Shown: piece by piece, positions 26,820 to 35,093 of the stretch
How the letters are laid out: every line of letters begins with the position of its first letter
Numbering within the stretch: the stretch's first letter is position 1
NCBI GenBank assembly: GCA_029213265.1
Contig: JARGNG010000019.1
Span: 1 to 64,000, forward strand
Direction of reading: 5' to 3'
From: Verrucomicrobiales bacterium
GTDB taxonomy: Bacteria; Verrucomicrobiota; Verrucomicrobiia; Verrucomicrobiales; DEV007
DNA: 64,000 bases
Notes under the pieces: model-generated
Seen by the model: the letters and a program-made list of their open reading frames with translations, nothing else
What the model was told of the DNA's origin: nothing
The model's database searches: none
Made by a program: the position numbers and the translations under genes

Positions 26820-27779
26820 ATGGCCAATCAACTCGACCAACTTAAGCAGTTCACCACCGTTGTCGCTGATACGGGAGACTTCGAGGCGATGCGCGAATAC
26901 CAGCCGCAGGATGCTACGACCAACCCTTCGTTGATTTTGAAAGCCTCCCAGCAGGAGCAATATGCGGAACTGGTCGACAAAGCTTTGTCCGACGCGGCCA
27001 GCTCCGGCCTGTCCGGTGAGGCGGCCGTCGAAGCAGCCATTGATCGAGTGCTCATCGCATTCGGAAAGGAAATTCTGAAAATTGTTCCCGGACGTGTCTC
27101 CACCGAAGTGGATGCCCGCCTTTCTTTTGACGAAGCCGGCACGATCGCCAAGGCACAGCATCTGATCGCTCTCTACGAAGGCGAAGGGATCGACCGTGAG
27201 AGAATTCTTATCAAGATTGCGTCGACGTGGGAGGGAATCGAGGCTGCTTCCAAGCTTCAGGATGAAGGAATCAGCTGCAATCTGACTCTCATGTTTTCTC
27301 TCGCTCAGGCGGTTGCTTGCGCCGAAGGAGGAATTCAGCTCATCTCCCCGTTCGTCGGGCGGATCTACGACTGGTTTAAAAAGGAAACCGGAAATGAATA
27401 CACCGGCGCCGATGATCCGGGTGTGCAATCGGTTCAGGAAATCTATTCGTACTACCGAAAGTTTGGTTATGAAACGGAAGTAATGGGAGCCAGTTTTCGA
27501 AATACCAGTCAGATCCTTGAGTTGGCGGGGTGCGACCTTCTTACCATCGGCCCCGATCTGCTCGAGCAACTTCAGAGTACGGAAGGCGACCTTGTCCGGA
27601 AACTCGATCCGGAAAGTGCTGCGTCCTCCGATATCGAAAAACTCGATCTCGATGAAAAGACCTTTCGCTATCTCCTCAACGAGGATGCGATGGCGACGGA
27701 GAAGACGGCCCAGGGAATTCGCGCTTTCGCCGCTGATATCGTGAAGATGGAGAAGCTGATCGCTGAAAAACTGGGTTAG
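26820..27779 (+). CDS. tal: Transaldolase
   Basis: Transfers dihydroxyacetone between sugar phosphates in the non-oxidative pentose phosphate pathway. 319 aa, the classical TalB size. [10 protein letters not shown] near the N-terminus and the Schiff-base Lys132 in [11 protein letters not shown] are diagnostic; [11 protein letters not shown] and [10 protein letters not shown] complete the family pattern. Single gene, preceded by a 126-nt gap. Confidence 0.97.
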   Translation: MANQLDQLKQFTTVVADTGDFEAMREYQPQDATTNPSLILKASQQEQYAELVDKALSDAASSGLSGEAAVEAAIDRVLIAFGKEILKIVPGRVSTEVDARLSFDEAGTIAKAQHLIALYEGEGIDRERILIKIASTWEGIEAASKLQDEGISCNLTLMFSLAQAVACAEGGIQLISPFVGRIYDWFKKETGNEYTGADDPGVQSVQEIYSYYRKFGYETEVMGASFRNTSQILELAGCDLLTIGPDLLEQLQSTEGDLVRKLDPESAASSDIEKLDLDEKTFRYLLNEDAMATEKTAQGIRAFAADIVKMEKLIAEKLG

Positions 27780-27889
27780 AAAACCTTTCGCCCCCGAGCC
27801 GGGATTGAATCCCCTTCATTTGTGGTCCACGTATTGTCTATGTCGAGTTCGCAACGCACCGGGCTGCGCCTTCACGACCGTGACTTTTC

Positions 27890-28999
27890 ATGGAACTGTT
27901 TTTTTGGATCTTTCTGGGACTTGTCCTTATTCTCTGGTTTGGGGGATGGGTCATGTCGGCCAGGTTCCGCACCGTTCCCGCTCTTGAGCCCGGGGCACCC
28001 AAGCCCCTGGTGAAAATCTCGATCGTTGTTCCCGCCCGTGACGAAGAGGAAAACCTTGAGCGGCTTCTGCCTTCGCTCACCACGCAGGAATTTTCTCCCG
28101 ACGAGATCATTGTCGTAAATGACCAGTCGACCGACCTAACTGCCGAAATTGCGAAAGAACACGGTGCGACGGTACTGGATGGTCGGCCGCTTCCCGAGGG
28201 CTGGTATGGAAAGCCCTGGGCCTGCCAGCAGGGTGCCGATGCCGCCACCGGCGACTGGATTCTCTTTCTCGATGCCGACACGGTGGTGGAGGAGGAAGGC
28301 CTCCTTCGGATCGGTCATCTCGCACGACAAGAGGATAGCGTGCATTCGATTTGTCCTTACCATCGAGTTCCGACCGCGGCGGAGCAGTTGTCGGCTTTCT
28401 TCAATGTGATTATGATTCTCGGGATGAACGCCTTCACCCTCAAAGGGGACCGCGCTTCGCAAATCGGTCTATTTGGACAGGCGATGTTCGTGTCGAGAAA
28501 GCAGTACGATGCCGTGGGCGGACATGAACCCGTCAAAACCGAAGTGCTGGAGAATTTTCATCTCTCCCGATTTTTCACGGAGGCCGGATTCCAATGCCGC
28601 TGCTATCTCGGAAGGGGAACGATATCGATGAGAATGTTTCCGGACGGGTGGTGGGACATTGTCGCCGGCTGGAGCAAAGGCTTTGTTTCGGGTGCGGACA
28701 ACACGCCGCGCAGCGCGGTGGTTGGGATTTCTTTCTGGCTCTCCGGACTGATCATGGGAACGATTTCCCTGACTTTTCTCCCACTGGCCTCTCCTGCCGT
28801 AACGGCGGCAGTGGCGGGGATGTATTCTCTCTGTGTGATACAGACTTTCTATCTCTTCAAGAATATCGGTAGCTACTGGTTCATCGGGATCCTTCTTTTC
28901 CCGGTCGGGCTGATTTTCTACCAGTCCGTTTTTTTCCGGGCGCTTTTCCGGAAGCGACAGGGTGGACAGATCCAGTGGAAAGGTCGCGATGTTACTTGA
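27890..28999 (+). CDS. Family 2 glycosyltransferase, CrtQ-like
   Basis: Membrane glycosyltransferase of 369 aa with an N-terminal transmembrane helix (residues about 2-22), a GT-A domain (ISIVVPARDEEENLERLL, DxD in FLDADTVVEEE, EVLENFHLSRFF) and three or four C-terminal transmembrane segments. The layout matches the glucosyltransferase of C30 carotenoid (staphyloxanthin-type) synthesis. The next gene overlaps it and encodes the acyltransferase of the same pathway, which strengthens the call. Carotenoid synthase and desaturase genes are not in this window. Start ATG at 27890, no Shine-Dalgarno. Confidence 0.75.
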   Translation: MELFFWIFLGLVLILWFGGWVMSARFRTVPALEPGAPKPLVKISIVVPARDEEENLERLLPSLTTQEFSPDEIIVVNDQSTDLTAEIAKEHGATVLDGRPLPEGWYGKPWACQQGADAATGDWILFLDADTVVEEEGLLRIGHLARQEDSVHSICPYHRVPTAAEQLSAFFNVIMILGMNAFTLKGDRASQIGLFGQAMFVSRKQYDAVGGHEPVKTEVLENFHLSRFFTEAGFQCRCYLGRGTISMRMFPDGWWDIVAGWSKGFVSGADNTPRSAVVGISFWLSGLIMGTISLTFLPLASPAVTAAVAGMYSLCVIQTFYLFKNIGSYWFIGILLFPVGLIFYQSVFFRALFRKRQGGQIQWKGRDVT

Positions 29000-29501
29000 G
29001 CTCTCCAACCTCTGGATTGTCATTCTTAACGTGATCGGAGTCCCGGCGATCCACCTGGGAATTTCCTGGATCTTTACCCGCATGCCGCGAAGTCGTTTTC
29101 ATCCGGACTCCTTCTGGTTTCGCACCCGGGCCTGGGAGGACGGAGGCGCATTTTATCAGAAGTGGTTTCGGATTCGTCAGTGGAAGGGCCTCCTTCCCGA
29201 CGCCGCACCCTGGTTTGATGGATTTGCGAAAGGAAAATTGAAGGATCAAGATCCGGACCACCTTCGCGATTTCATTTCCGAAACCTGCCGCGGTGAACTG
29301 GCCCACTACGCGCAAATCCCCGGTATCTGGCTGACCTTGATCTGGAATCCTTGGCCGGTCGCGGCCGTGGTTATGATCGTCTACGCCGTGCTATCGAATC
29401 TTCCCTGCATTCTCCTGCAAAGGTTCACGAGAGCCAGGCTGCTTCGTTTTCTGCCGGACGTGGAGGCAGGAACGGAAACTACCGTTGAGTCTTCGGGGTA
29501 G
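28989..29501 (+). CDS. CrtO-like acyltransferase family membrane protein
   Basis: About 170 aa with two or three hydrophobic segments and the pattern IHLGISWIFTRMP ... FRTRAWEDGGAFYQKWFRIRQWKGLLPDAAPWF, which matches the glycosyl-diaponeurosporenoate acyltransferase (CrtO) family. The ATG at 28989 overlaps the glycosyltransferase stop by 11 nt and has AAAGG 4 nt upstream, so translation is probably coupled. In staphylococci CrtO adds a fatty acyl chain to the glucosyl carotenoid; here the acceptor is unknown. Confidence 0.75.
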   Translation: MLLELSNLWIVILNVIGVPAIHLGISWIFTRMPRSRFHPDSFWFRTRAWEDGGAFYQKWFRIRQWKGLLPDAAPWFDGFAKGKLKDQDPDHLRDFISETCRGELAHYAQIPGIWLTLIWNPWPVAAVVMIVYAVLSNLPCILLQRFTRARLLRFLPDVEAGTETTVESSG

Positions 29502-29507
29502 GGCCTG

Positions 29508-31064
29508 CTAGGGATTCAACAAGGCCCGGATCAATCTGCCGTCGCGGCTCAGGACCATTACCGTAGTCCTGTCCTGAGGCAAAGACCCTAACAGATCAAA
29601 AAATGTGGTCGCATCAGTTACCGGATCCTGATTGATCCGGTGAATCAGATCACCGATCCGAAATTGCTGGGCGGCCTGCGACCCTTCGATAACTTCCGTG
29701 ATCACAATTGCTGCAGTCGACTCAGTGAGACCGAGCGCAGTTCGTTGTTGCGGCGACAGATTTCCCACCTTGATACCGAGGGCCTCGGCAATGGATTGCC
29801 CGTTGGCGGAAATGTCCGATTTCAGTTTCAGCGTATTCGTATCGGATTTGGCGATTACATTGACGCTGGTCTCCAGGGTCTTCCGCTTGCGAACAATCAT
29901 TACTTTGGACGCCTCTCCCGACTTCATCGAACGAATTCTCGAGAGCGCTTCCTCCGCAGTCTTGGCCTCCTTTCCGTCAAACTTCACAATGACGTCACCG
30001 GGTTTGAGGCCGGCTTCCTCCGCTGGCGAACCCGGAACCACATTGGTGATGAGAGCCCCCTGTGTGCTGCTGAGACCGAGGGCGAGGGCAAGATTGCGGG
30101 AAATGTTTTCGAGTTCGAGGCCCATGTATCCGCGAATGAGCGGGCGACCCAGAACAATGGCTTCGAAGACTTCCTTCACTTCGTTGGCGGGAATCGCGAG
30201 ACCGATTCCCTGCCATACGCGAACATCCTGCTGCCCGGTGAAGATCGCCACATTGATCCCGACAATTTCACCGCGAATGTTCACGAGCGGGCCGCCTGAG
30301 TTTCCGGGGTTAATGACCGCATCCACCTGGAAGTATTCGTTGGAGCCGTCACTGAGCTCCCGCTGTTTTGCACTGATGATTCCGCGGGTGACGGTTTCGT
30401 TGAGGCCAAAAGGATTTCCCACGGCGAGAACCATTTCTCCGACACGGACTTCATCTGAATCCCCGAATCCAAGAGGTCGGAACTTGGGAAGTGTGGTTCC
30501 CTCAGGTGGGAGCAACTTGAGGATCGCCACATCGACATTGGGATCACTCCCGACCCACTCGGCATCAAAGATCCCTCCATCGTGAGTCGTTATTTTGATC
30601 TGATCGACTCCGGCAACGACATGATGATTCGTCACGATGTGGCCCTGCTCGGTCACAATGACTCCTGAACCGAGGCCGGGTGCTTCATATCGTTGGTTTT
30701 TCCGAACGCCGAAAATTCCCCACGGATCAGTCGGGACGACGCGGGTGACATTCACTTCGGTGGTGGTATCGATGCTGACCACGGAAGTCACTACAGCGTC
30801 GGTGAGATCGGACATCGCGCGATTCACTTCCTGGAGTACGCCGGTGTCGTTTAAATCGAGAGGCACTGCCCGGAGGAGGGGTTTTCCATCCGCAGCCTGA
30901 GCGACAATGGGTTGGGAGCCTCCGATCATAGCGGTAACCGGTTGCCCGCGTAGCAGATCAAATATGTCGTAACGTCCCTCCTCATCGATGAGAAGGCGAT
31001 AGCCAAGGGCCGAGACCACAACGAGAGCGGTCAGGGTAAAAAATTGCAGAGTGTATCGGATCAT
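29508..31064 (-). CDS. HtrA/DegP-type periplasmic serine protease
   Basis: Envelope quality-control protease and chaperone. 518 aa: N-terminal membrane anchor or uncleaved signal (residues 5-23), a trypsin-like domain with catalytic His148 (TNHHVV), Asp178 (NVDVAIL) and Ser256 (GNSGGPL), then two PDZ domains (about 300-390 and 410-518). The organisation is of the Do/DegQ type. The gene is alone on the minus strand, convergent with the CrtO-like gene. No firm stress promoter was identified in the 77-nt upstream gap. Confidence 0.95.
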   Translation of the reverse strand: MIRYTLQFFTLTALVVVSALGYRLLIDEEGRYDIFDLLRGQPVTAMIGGSQPIVAQAADGKPLLRAVPLDLNDTGVLQEVNRAMSDLTDAVVTSVVSIDTTTEVNVTRVVPTDPWGIFGVRKNQRYEAPGLGSGVIVTEQGHIVTNHHVVAGVDQIKITTHDGGIFDAEWVGSDPNVDVAILKLLPPEGTTLPKFRPLGFGDSDEVRVGEMVLAVGNPFGLNETVTRGIISAKQRELSDGSNEYFQVDAVINPGNSGGPLVNIRGEIVGINVAIFTGQQDVRVWQGIGLAIPANEVKEVFEAIVLGRPLIRGYMGLELENISRNLALALGLSSTQGALITNVVPGSPAEEAGLKPGDVIVKFDGKEAKTAEEALSRIRSMKSGEASKVMIVRKRKTLETSVNVIAKSDTNTLKLKSDISANGQSIAEALGIKVGNLSPQQRTALGLTESTAAIVITEVIEGSQAAQQFRIGDLIHRINQDPVTDATTFFDLLGSLPQDRTTVMVLSRDGRLIRALLNP

Positions 31065-31141
31065 GGAGTCAAAAACGGGTCCTTGAGATCAAAGAAATAG
31101 CGCCATCGGGCGGGGATTTTGTTCCCAAATGTGAGCGCTTT

Positions 31142-32197
31142 TCACGGATCTTTCCTCTCTTCATCGACCGGCTGAAGAGCTTCGCGGGCAGGAAAGGATT
31201 CGGCGAGCTTCTGATCTTCGGGTGACAAATCGTTCATTTTGATGATCCATTTTACACCGGATACATCCTGGAGACGGGCGTGAACAGCATCCCGATCCAC
31301 AAATTTCGCGAAGATCACTTTGCCGAGGTAGTTGGACCAGTCGCGGTATCCGTAGCGAACCAGATTCTTCTTCTGCACCTTGATCGATTCGAGGACAGGA
31401 TGGCAGGTGTTTCTCAGCTCGTTAAAATAATCAATCGGACGCCCGGTTCGATACCCCCGGATTCCCCGTTCCACTTCCCCGTTCGGGTTGAATACGAGGA
31501 CGTTCGGGTAACCCCGAACCTTGAATTTGTCCTTCAGCCTACGGAGGACATCGGGGGCGTCCGTGATGTTTCTGGGATAGCTGAGGTAGCAGATGATGAG
31601 ATTCTCCTTCACATATTCGTTGAAACTCTTGGTGGAAAAAACTTCCTCGGAAAGGGACATCGCCTGAGTGTTCCACATGCCGGTGAACAGGAGCAACATG
31701 GGTTTCTGCTCCCGCTGAGCACGGGCAAAGGCGTAGTGAGGATTGATCTCCCACCAGGCGCTATCAGGATCCTCAGGGAAGACTTTGACCCGCTCCGGTC
31801 TTGTGTTTTCAATAACACGTCCGATTGCCTGCATAGCCGAAACCGTAGGTCCTGCGGGTAGAGAGGGGTTTGCTGGCTGGACCGGTGTTGCGACAGGAGG
31901 AAGCGTCATAACAGGCCCTCCGGGAACTCCATCCTGGGTGGCAAATCCCGCTGCCGGGGGAATCGTCGGGCTCGCGACGGGAGGAGCCGCTGTCGGGAGT
32001 GCGCGCATGGGAGCATTTCCTGCAGCCGGATTTGCTGCCGGCGCTCCGGGATACGGAATGCCACCGGAAGCAGGAGGATTGGCTGGTGCAGCTGGAGCCT
32101 CCACTCTCCCACTTTCCTGCGCAACTCCCAGAGAAAAAGGCATCCAAACCATTCCTGAGAACGTTAGAAAGAAGACAAATGTCGTTTTTTGGATCAT
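31142..32197 (-). CDS. Exported thioredoxin-fold protein without a CxxC motif
   Basis: About 351 aa after the ATG at 32197, which gives a signal sequence (MIQKTTFVFFLTFSGMVW); an in-frame start at 32272 adds charged residues and spoils the signal. A Pro/Ala-rich linker of about 100 residues leads to a thioredoxin-like domain (KPMLLLFTGMWNTQAMSLSEEVFSTKSF ... KFKVRGYPNVLVFNPNGEV). The place normally held by WCxxC is WNTQA, so no redox centre is left; a binding or scaffold role is likely. Divergent from the Mrp operon. Confidence 0.75.
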   Translation of the reverse strand: MIQKTTFVFFLTFSGMVWMPFSLGVAQESGRVEAPAAPANPPASGGIPYPGAPAANPAAGNAPMRALPTAAPPVASPTIPPAAGFATQDGVPGGPVMTLPPVATPVQPANPSLPAGPTVSAMQAIGRVIENTRPERVKVFPEDPDSAWWEINPHYAFARAQREQKPMLLLFTGMWNTQAMSLSEEVFSTKSFNEYVKENLIICYLSYPRNITDAPDVLRRLKDKFKVRGYPNVLVFNPNGEVERGIRGYRTGRPIDYFNELRNTCHPVLESIKVQKKNLVRYGYRDWSNYLGKVIFAKFVDRDAVHARLQDVSGVKWIIKMNDLSPEDQKLAESFPAREALQPVDEERKDP

Positions 32198-32246
32198 TCC
32201 TGTTCGCTTTCCCTGTAATAATGCACGGTTTTTCCCGATAGGAAAA

Positions 32247-32275
32247 TTGACAATGGGAGAAGACTTGCCCATTTT
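32247..32275 (+). promoter_or_regulatory. Candidate promoter of the Mrp antiporter operon
   Basis: Perfect -35 TTGACA at 32247-32252, 17-nt spacer, weak -10 CATTTT at 32270-32275; the predicted start near 32282 leaves about 18 nt of leader before mrpE. Read as sigma-70 type; the -10 is poor. Confidence 0.4.
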
Positions 32276-32299
32276 GGCAACCCTCCCGCCGCGACTGCG

Positions 32300-32836
32300 A
32301 TGGAAAACAGGAATACGAAACGCTATATTTATCCAGCCCTGGTGTTCGGGTTACTCTTTCTGATATGGATGGTGTTCTCGGGTCTATTCGATCCGTTTCA
32401 CCTCTCTCTCGGTCTGATTTCGTGTGGCCTCGTCACCTGGATGTCGTCTGACCTGTTATTCGAGCATCGCGATGTCCCCTTGCGCAATCGACTGCGACAG
32501 GCTATTCGATTCCTTTCCTATGCCGGATGGTTGCTCTGGCAGGTGGTCCTTGCCAACATTCATCTGATCAAACTCGCATTCGGACCGAAAGAAGCGCTTC
32601 ATCCTCAGTTCGTCCGATATGAAACTTCTCTGAAAAACGATTTTGAGAAATATTTACTCGCCAATTCGATCACTCTTACCCCGGGAACTGTGACCACAAA
32701 AATCTTGGGCAATACGTTCTACATTCACGCGATCGACGATATTGCTTCGGCTGGACTGGACGGGGAAATGGAACGCCGCATCGCCTGGATTTTTTCCGGC
32801 TGGAAGAACGAGCCCGAGGAGAAAGCTGAAATCTAA
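32300..32836 (+). CDS. mrpE: Mrp-type Na+/H+ antiporter subunit E
   Basis: 178-aa membrane protein with two or three N-terminal transmembrane helices and a soluble C-terminal part (RYETSLKNDFEKYLLANSIT, LTPGTVTTKILGNTFYIHAI) characteristic of MnhE/MrpE. First gene of the antiporter operon, 3 nt before mrpF. Subunit E supports assembly and full activity of the multisubunit antiporter in other bacteria. Confidence 0.9.
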   Translation: MENRNTKRYIYPALVFGLLFLIWMVFSGLFDPFHLSLGLISCGLVTWMSSDLLFEHRDVPLRNRLRQAIRFLSYAGWLLWQVVLANIHLIKLAFGPKEALHPQFVRYETSLKNDFEKYLLANSITLTPGTVTTKILGNTFYIHAIDDIASAGLDGEMERRIAWIFSGWKNEPEEKAEI

Positions 32837-32839
32837 CGC

Positions 32840-33148
32840 ATGACCTTCGATCATTTTTCCGTCGGGGTTGGTCTTGCCCTTTTGATTCTCATGCTTCCGG
32901 CGATGTGGCGCATGACGATCGGTCCGACCGCGCTGGATCGAATCGTAGCCGTCAATGTCATCGGGACAAAGACGGCCGTTCTCCTCGTCGTCATCGGTGT
33001 GATTTTTCACCGGGTCGAGATGTTCGTCGACTTCGCCCTGGCATATGCGCTCTTGAACTTCACTGGTTCTCTTGCTGCGGCGCGATTCCTTCACAAAACA
33101 AAAACGAATAAGGCGCTGCTCGAAGAAAAGGGAGGCACGGAATCATGA
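32840..33148 (+). CDS. mrpF: Mrp-type Na+/H+ antiporter subunit F
   Basis: 102 aa, three hydrophobic helices, family core RMTIGPTALDRIVAVNVIGTK and FVDFALAYALLNF. Overlaps the next gene by 4 nt (ATGA), so translation is coupled. Length and pattern are typical of MrpF/MnhF. Confidence 0.92.
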   Translation: MTFDHFSVGVGLALLILMLPAMWRMTIGPTALDRIVAVNVIGTKTAVLLVVIGVIFHRVEMFVDFALAYALLNFTGSLAAARFLHKTKTNKALLEEKGGTES

Positions 33149-33516
33149 TTGTCACGATCATCAGTGTCATTTTCATTCTCCTCGGACTGCTCTTCTTTCT
33201 TGGTGCTGCGGTCGGATTGATTCGTTTCCCGGACTTCTATACTCGAACCCATGCCGCCGGTAAGGGCGACACCCTTTCCAGTCTTCTGGTAATCCTCGGA
33301 TTCGCGGTGTATCAGCTCAAAGACTTTCACGGATTCTCTCATGACTGGCCGATCCTTCTCGTGATTCTGAAGCTCCTCGCTGTTTCCCTCTTTATTTTTC
33401 TGACCAGCCCCTCCAGCACCCACGCCCTTATGGATGCGGGATGGGAAGACAAGGTCGAGCCGGAGATCGGGAAAGGGCGACCGAATCACCTCAACGATGA
33501 TTGTGGAAAATTTTAA
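33145..33516 (+). CDS. mrpG: Mrp-type Na+/H+ antiporter subunit G
   Basis: 123 aa with three helices and the MnhG core VGLIRFPDFYTRTHAAGKGDTLSS. A GGAGG ribosome-binding site lies 9 nt before the ATG, unlike the leading genes of this region. The last 30 residues are hydrophilic and specific to this lineage. Confidence 0.92.
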   Translation: MIVTIISVIFILLGLLFFLGAAVGLIRFPDFYTRTHAAGKGDTLSSLLVILGFAVYQLKDFHGFSHDWPILLVILKLLAVSLFIFLTSPSSTHALMDAGWEDKVEPEIGKGRPNHLNDDCGKF

Positions 33517-33528
33517 CCTGACGAGACT

Positions 33529-33774
33529 GTGATTTTTGCTTTCGACATCGTGATTCTCGTTTTTCTCGTGATCGCTGCGATCATTTCACTAAGCGTGAAA
33601 GATCTCCTCAGCGCTTCGATGATCTTCGGGATTTACGGATTCCTTATTTGTCTGCTGTGGGCGGAAATGGGAGCTGTTGACGTCGCCTTCACCGAAGCAT
33701 CTGTCGGAGCAGGAATCAGTGCGGTTCTTCTCGTCGCGACGGTCTATAACACGAAACGGAAATCCTCGGACTGA
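33529..33774 (+). CDS. DUF4040/MbhD-like antiporter subunit (detached MrpA C-terminal part)
   Basis: 81 aa, three helices, FDIVILVFLVIAAIISLSVKDLL ... EMGAVDVAFTEASVGAGIS. It corresponds to the MbhD subunit of membrane-bound hydrogenases and to the DUF4040 segment that is fused to the end of MrpA in Bacillus. GTG start at 33529 with a 12-nt gap after mrpG; the stop overlaps the next ATG by 1 nt. Its presence as a separate gene marks this as the split-A type of Mrp complex. Confidence 0.85.
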   Translation: MIFAFDIVILVFLVIAAIISLSVKDLLSASMIFGIYGFLICLLWAEMGAVDVAFTEASVGAGISAVLLVATVYNTKRKSSD

Positions 33775-34565
33775 TGCTCTCGAAAGTCTTTGCTACCATC
33801 GCAGTCGTGATTACCGGGGGAATTCTTCTCTACGGTGTTTCTGACTTTCCCGGATTTGGTGATCCGCATTCCCCTGCCAATGCAGGAGTTCCCGGGCAAG
33901 CGAGCATTTCCCAGTACTTCATTACGGAAAGCTACGGCGATACCAAGGTGCCTAACATCGTCACTTCCGTCCTCGCAGACTATCGGGGCTACGACACGAT
34001 GTTTGAAACCGTGGTGATCTTTGCCGCGGGCATGGCCATTTTCGCGATCCTCCGGGTCGTGGGAGACGACTCGGAGCGAAAGCCGAGGCGAAAACAGGAG
34101 TCAAGTTTCACGAACGGAGACCACAGCCGCATTATCATCGGGACGACCTGCCGACTGCTCGTTCCCGTGATTCAGCTGTTCGCTCTCTACGTCATTGCCC
34201 ATGGACACCACAGTCCCGGTGGGGGATTCCAGGGGGGCGTGATTCTCGCAGCCAGTTTTATCATCATTGCGCTGGCCGAAAATTTGAATTCGGCTTTGAA
34301 GCGTTTGAGTGAAACCAATTATCTCAAGATCGCCTGCATCGGAATCCTCATCTATGCCGGATTCGGAGTGATGTGCCAGGTCCTTGAAAGTGACTTTCTC
34401 GACTACGGAGTTCTCCAGCCGATTCTAATGACCGACGGTCCGGAAATGGCGCGTTCCCACAGTATGCTCGGAGTTGAGATTGGAGTCGCCTTTACTGTCA
34501 CGGCGATCATGTTCGCCATCTATGCCAACCTTTCCAGCCGGGGGCTGCTTCGCGACGGCCTCTAA
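33774..34565 (+). CDS. mrpB: MbhE-MnhB fusion, Mrp antiporter subunit B
   Basis: 263-aa membrane protein with two parts. Residues 1-100 resemble MbhE (signal-like helix, soluble stretch FFITESYGD-type segment, then MFETVVIFAAGMAIFAILRVVGD). Residues 115-263 are MnhB/MrpB with HGHHSPGGGFQGGVILAASF. In Bacillus these parts lie at the end of MrpA and in MrpB. Overlaps the upstream gene by 1 nt and precedes mrpC by 9 nt. Confidence 0.88.
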   Translation: MLSKVFATIAVVITGGILLYGVSDFPGFGDPHSPANAGVPGQASISQYFITESYGDTKVPNIVTSVLADYRGYDTMFETVVIFAAGMAIFAILRVVGDDSERKPRRKQESSFTNGDHSRIIIGTTCRLLVPVIQLFALYVIAHGHHSPGGGFQGGVILAASFIIIALAENLNSALKRLSETNYLKIACIGILIYAGFGVMCQVLESDFLDYGVLQPILMTDGPEMARSHSMLGVEIGVAFTVTAIMFAIYANLSSRGLLRDGL

Positions 34566-34574
34566 AAAACTGCT

Positions 34575-35093
34575 ATGTCTGAGTTTGTCGAAACCGTCCT
34601 GCGACCCCACTTCAACTTCTGGGTTTACGTCATCCTGATGATGATTGGTCTGTGGGCTCTCATCGCGAAGAACAACCTGATCAAGAAATTGATCGGACTC
34701 TCGATCTTCCAGACAGCGATCATTCTATTTTATGTATCGATGGGGGTGAAAGAAAACGCGAATATTCCCATTCTCGATCATCACGGACACGAAGAGCACG
34801 TCGTCGCTCACGCAGAGGACGGACACGCAGGAGCCCATGACAAAAAGGCACATGTGGAGAAAAGTGATCACGCCACCGGTTCTCATGGAGAAAGCCATCC
34901 CGATGCGACCTCACCCGATCCGGACACGATGGCGAACCCTCTTCCTCATGTCCTCATGCTGACCGCTATTGTGGTGGGAGTCGCGACGCTGGGAGTCGCA
35001 CTGTCCATCGTTCAAATGATCTTCCGCGAGTACGGCTCTCTGGAGGAAGATGAAATCCTGGAACAAGTCAAAGCCGGCAATTCTGATGGCTGA
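34575..35093 (+). CDS. mrpC: Mrp antiporter subunit C (NuoK-like) with a His-rich loop
   Basis: 172 aa, three helices of the NuoK/MrpC family (KLIGLSIFQTAIILFYVS; LPHVLMLTAIVVGVATLGVAL). Usual members are about 110 aa; here a hydrophilic insert (residues about 62-118) carries 11 histidines between 69 and 108, mixed with Asp, Glu and Gly. Such a segment may bind divalent metal or buffer or sense protons. Its stop overlaps the start of mrpD by 8 nt. Confidence 0.88.
   Translation: MSEFVETVLRPHFNFWVYVILMMIGLWALIAKNNLIKKLIGLSIFQTAIILFYVSMGVKENANIPILDHHGHEEHVVAHAEDGHAGAHDKKAHVEKSDHATGSHGESHPDATSPDPDTMANPLPHVLMLTAIVVGVATLGVALSIVQMIFREYGSLEEDEILEQVKAGNSDG

Noticed and set aside
31065-31141. Envelope-stress (sigma-E-like) promoter before htrA
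   Set aside because: A GGAAC block is present, but the spacing to any -10-like sequence is wrong.
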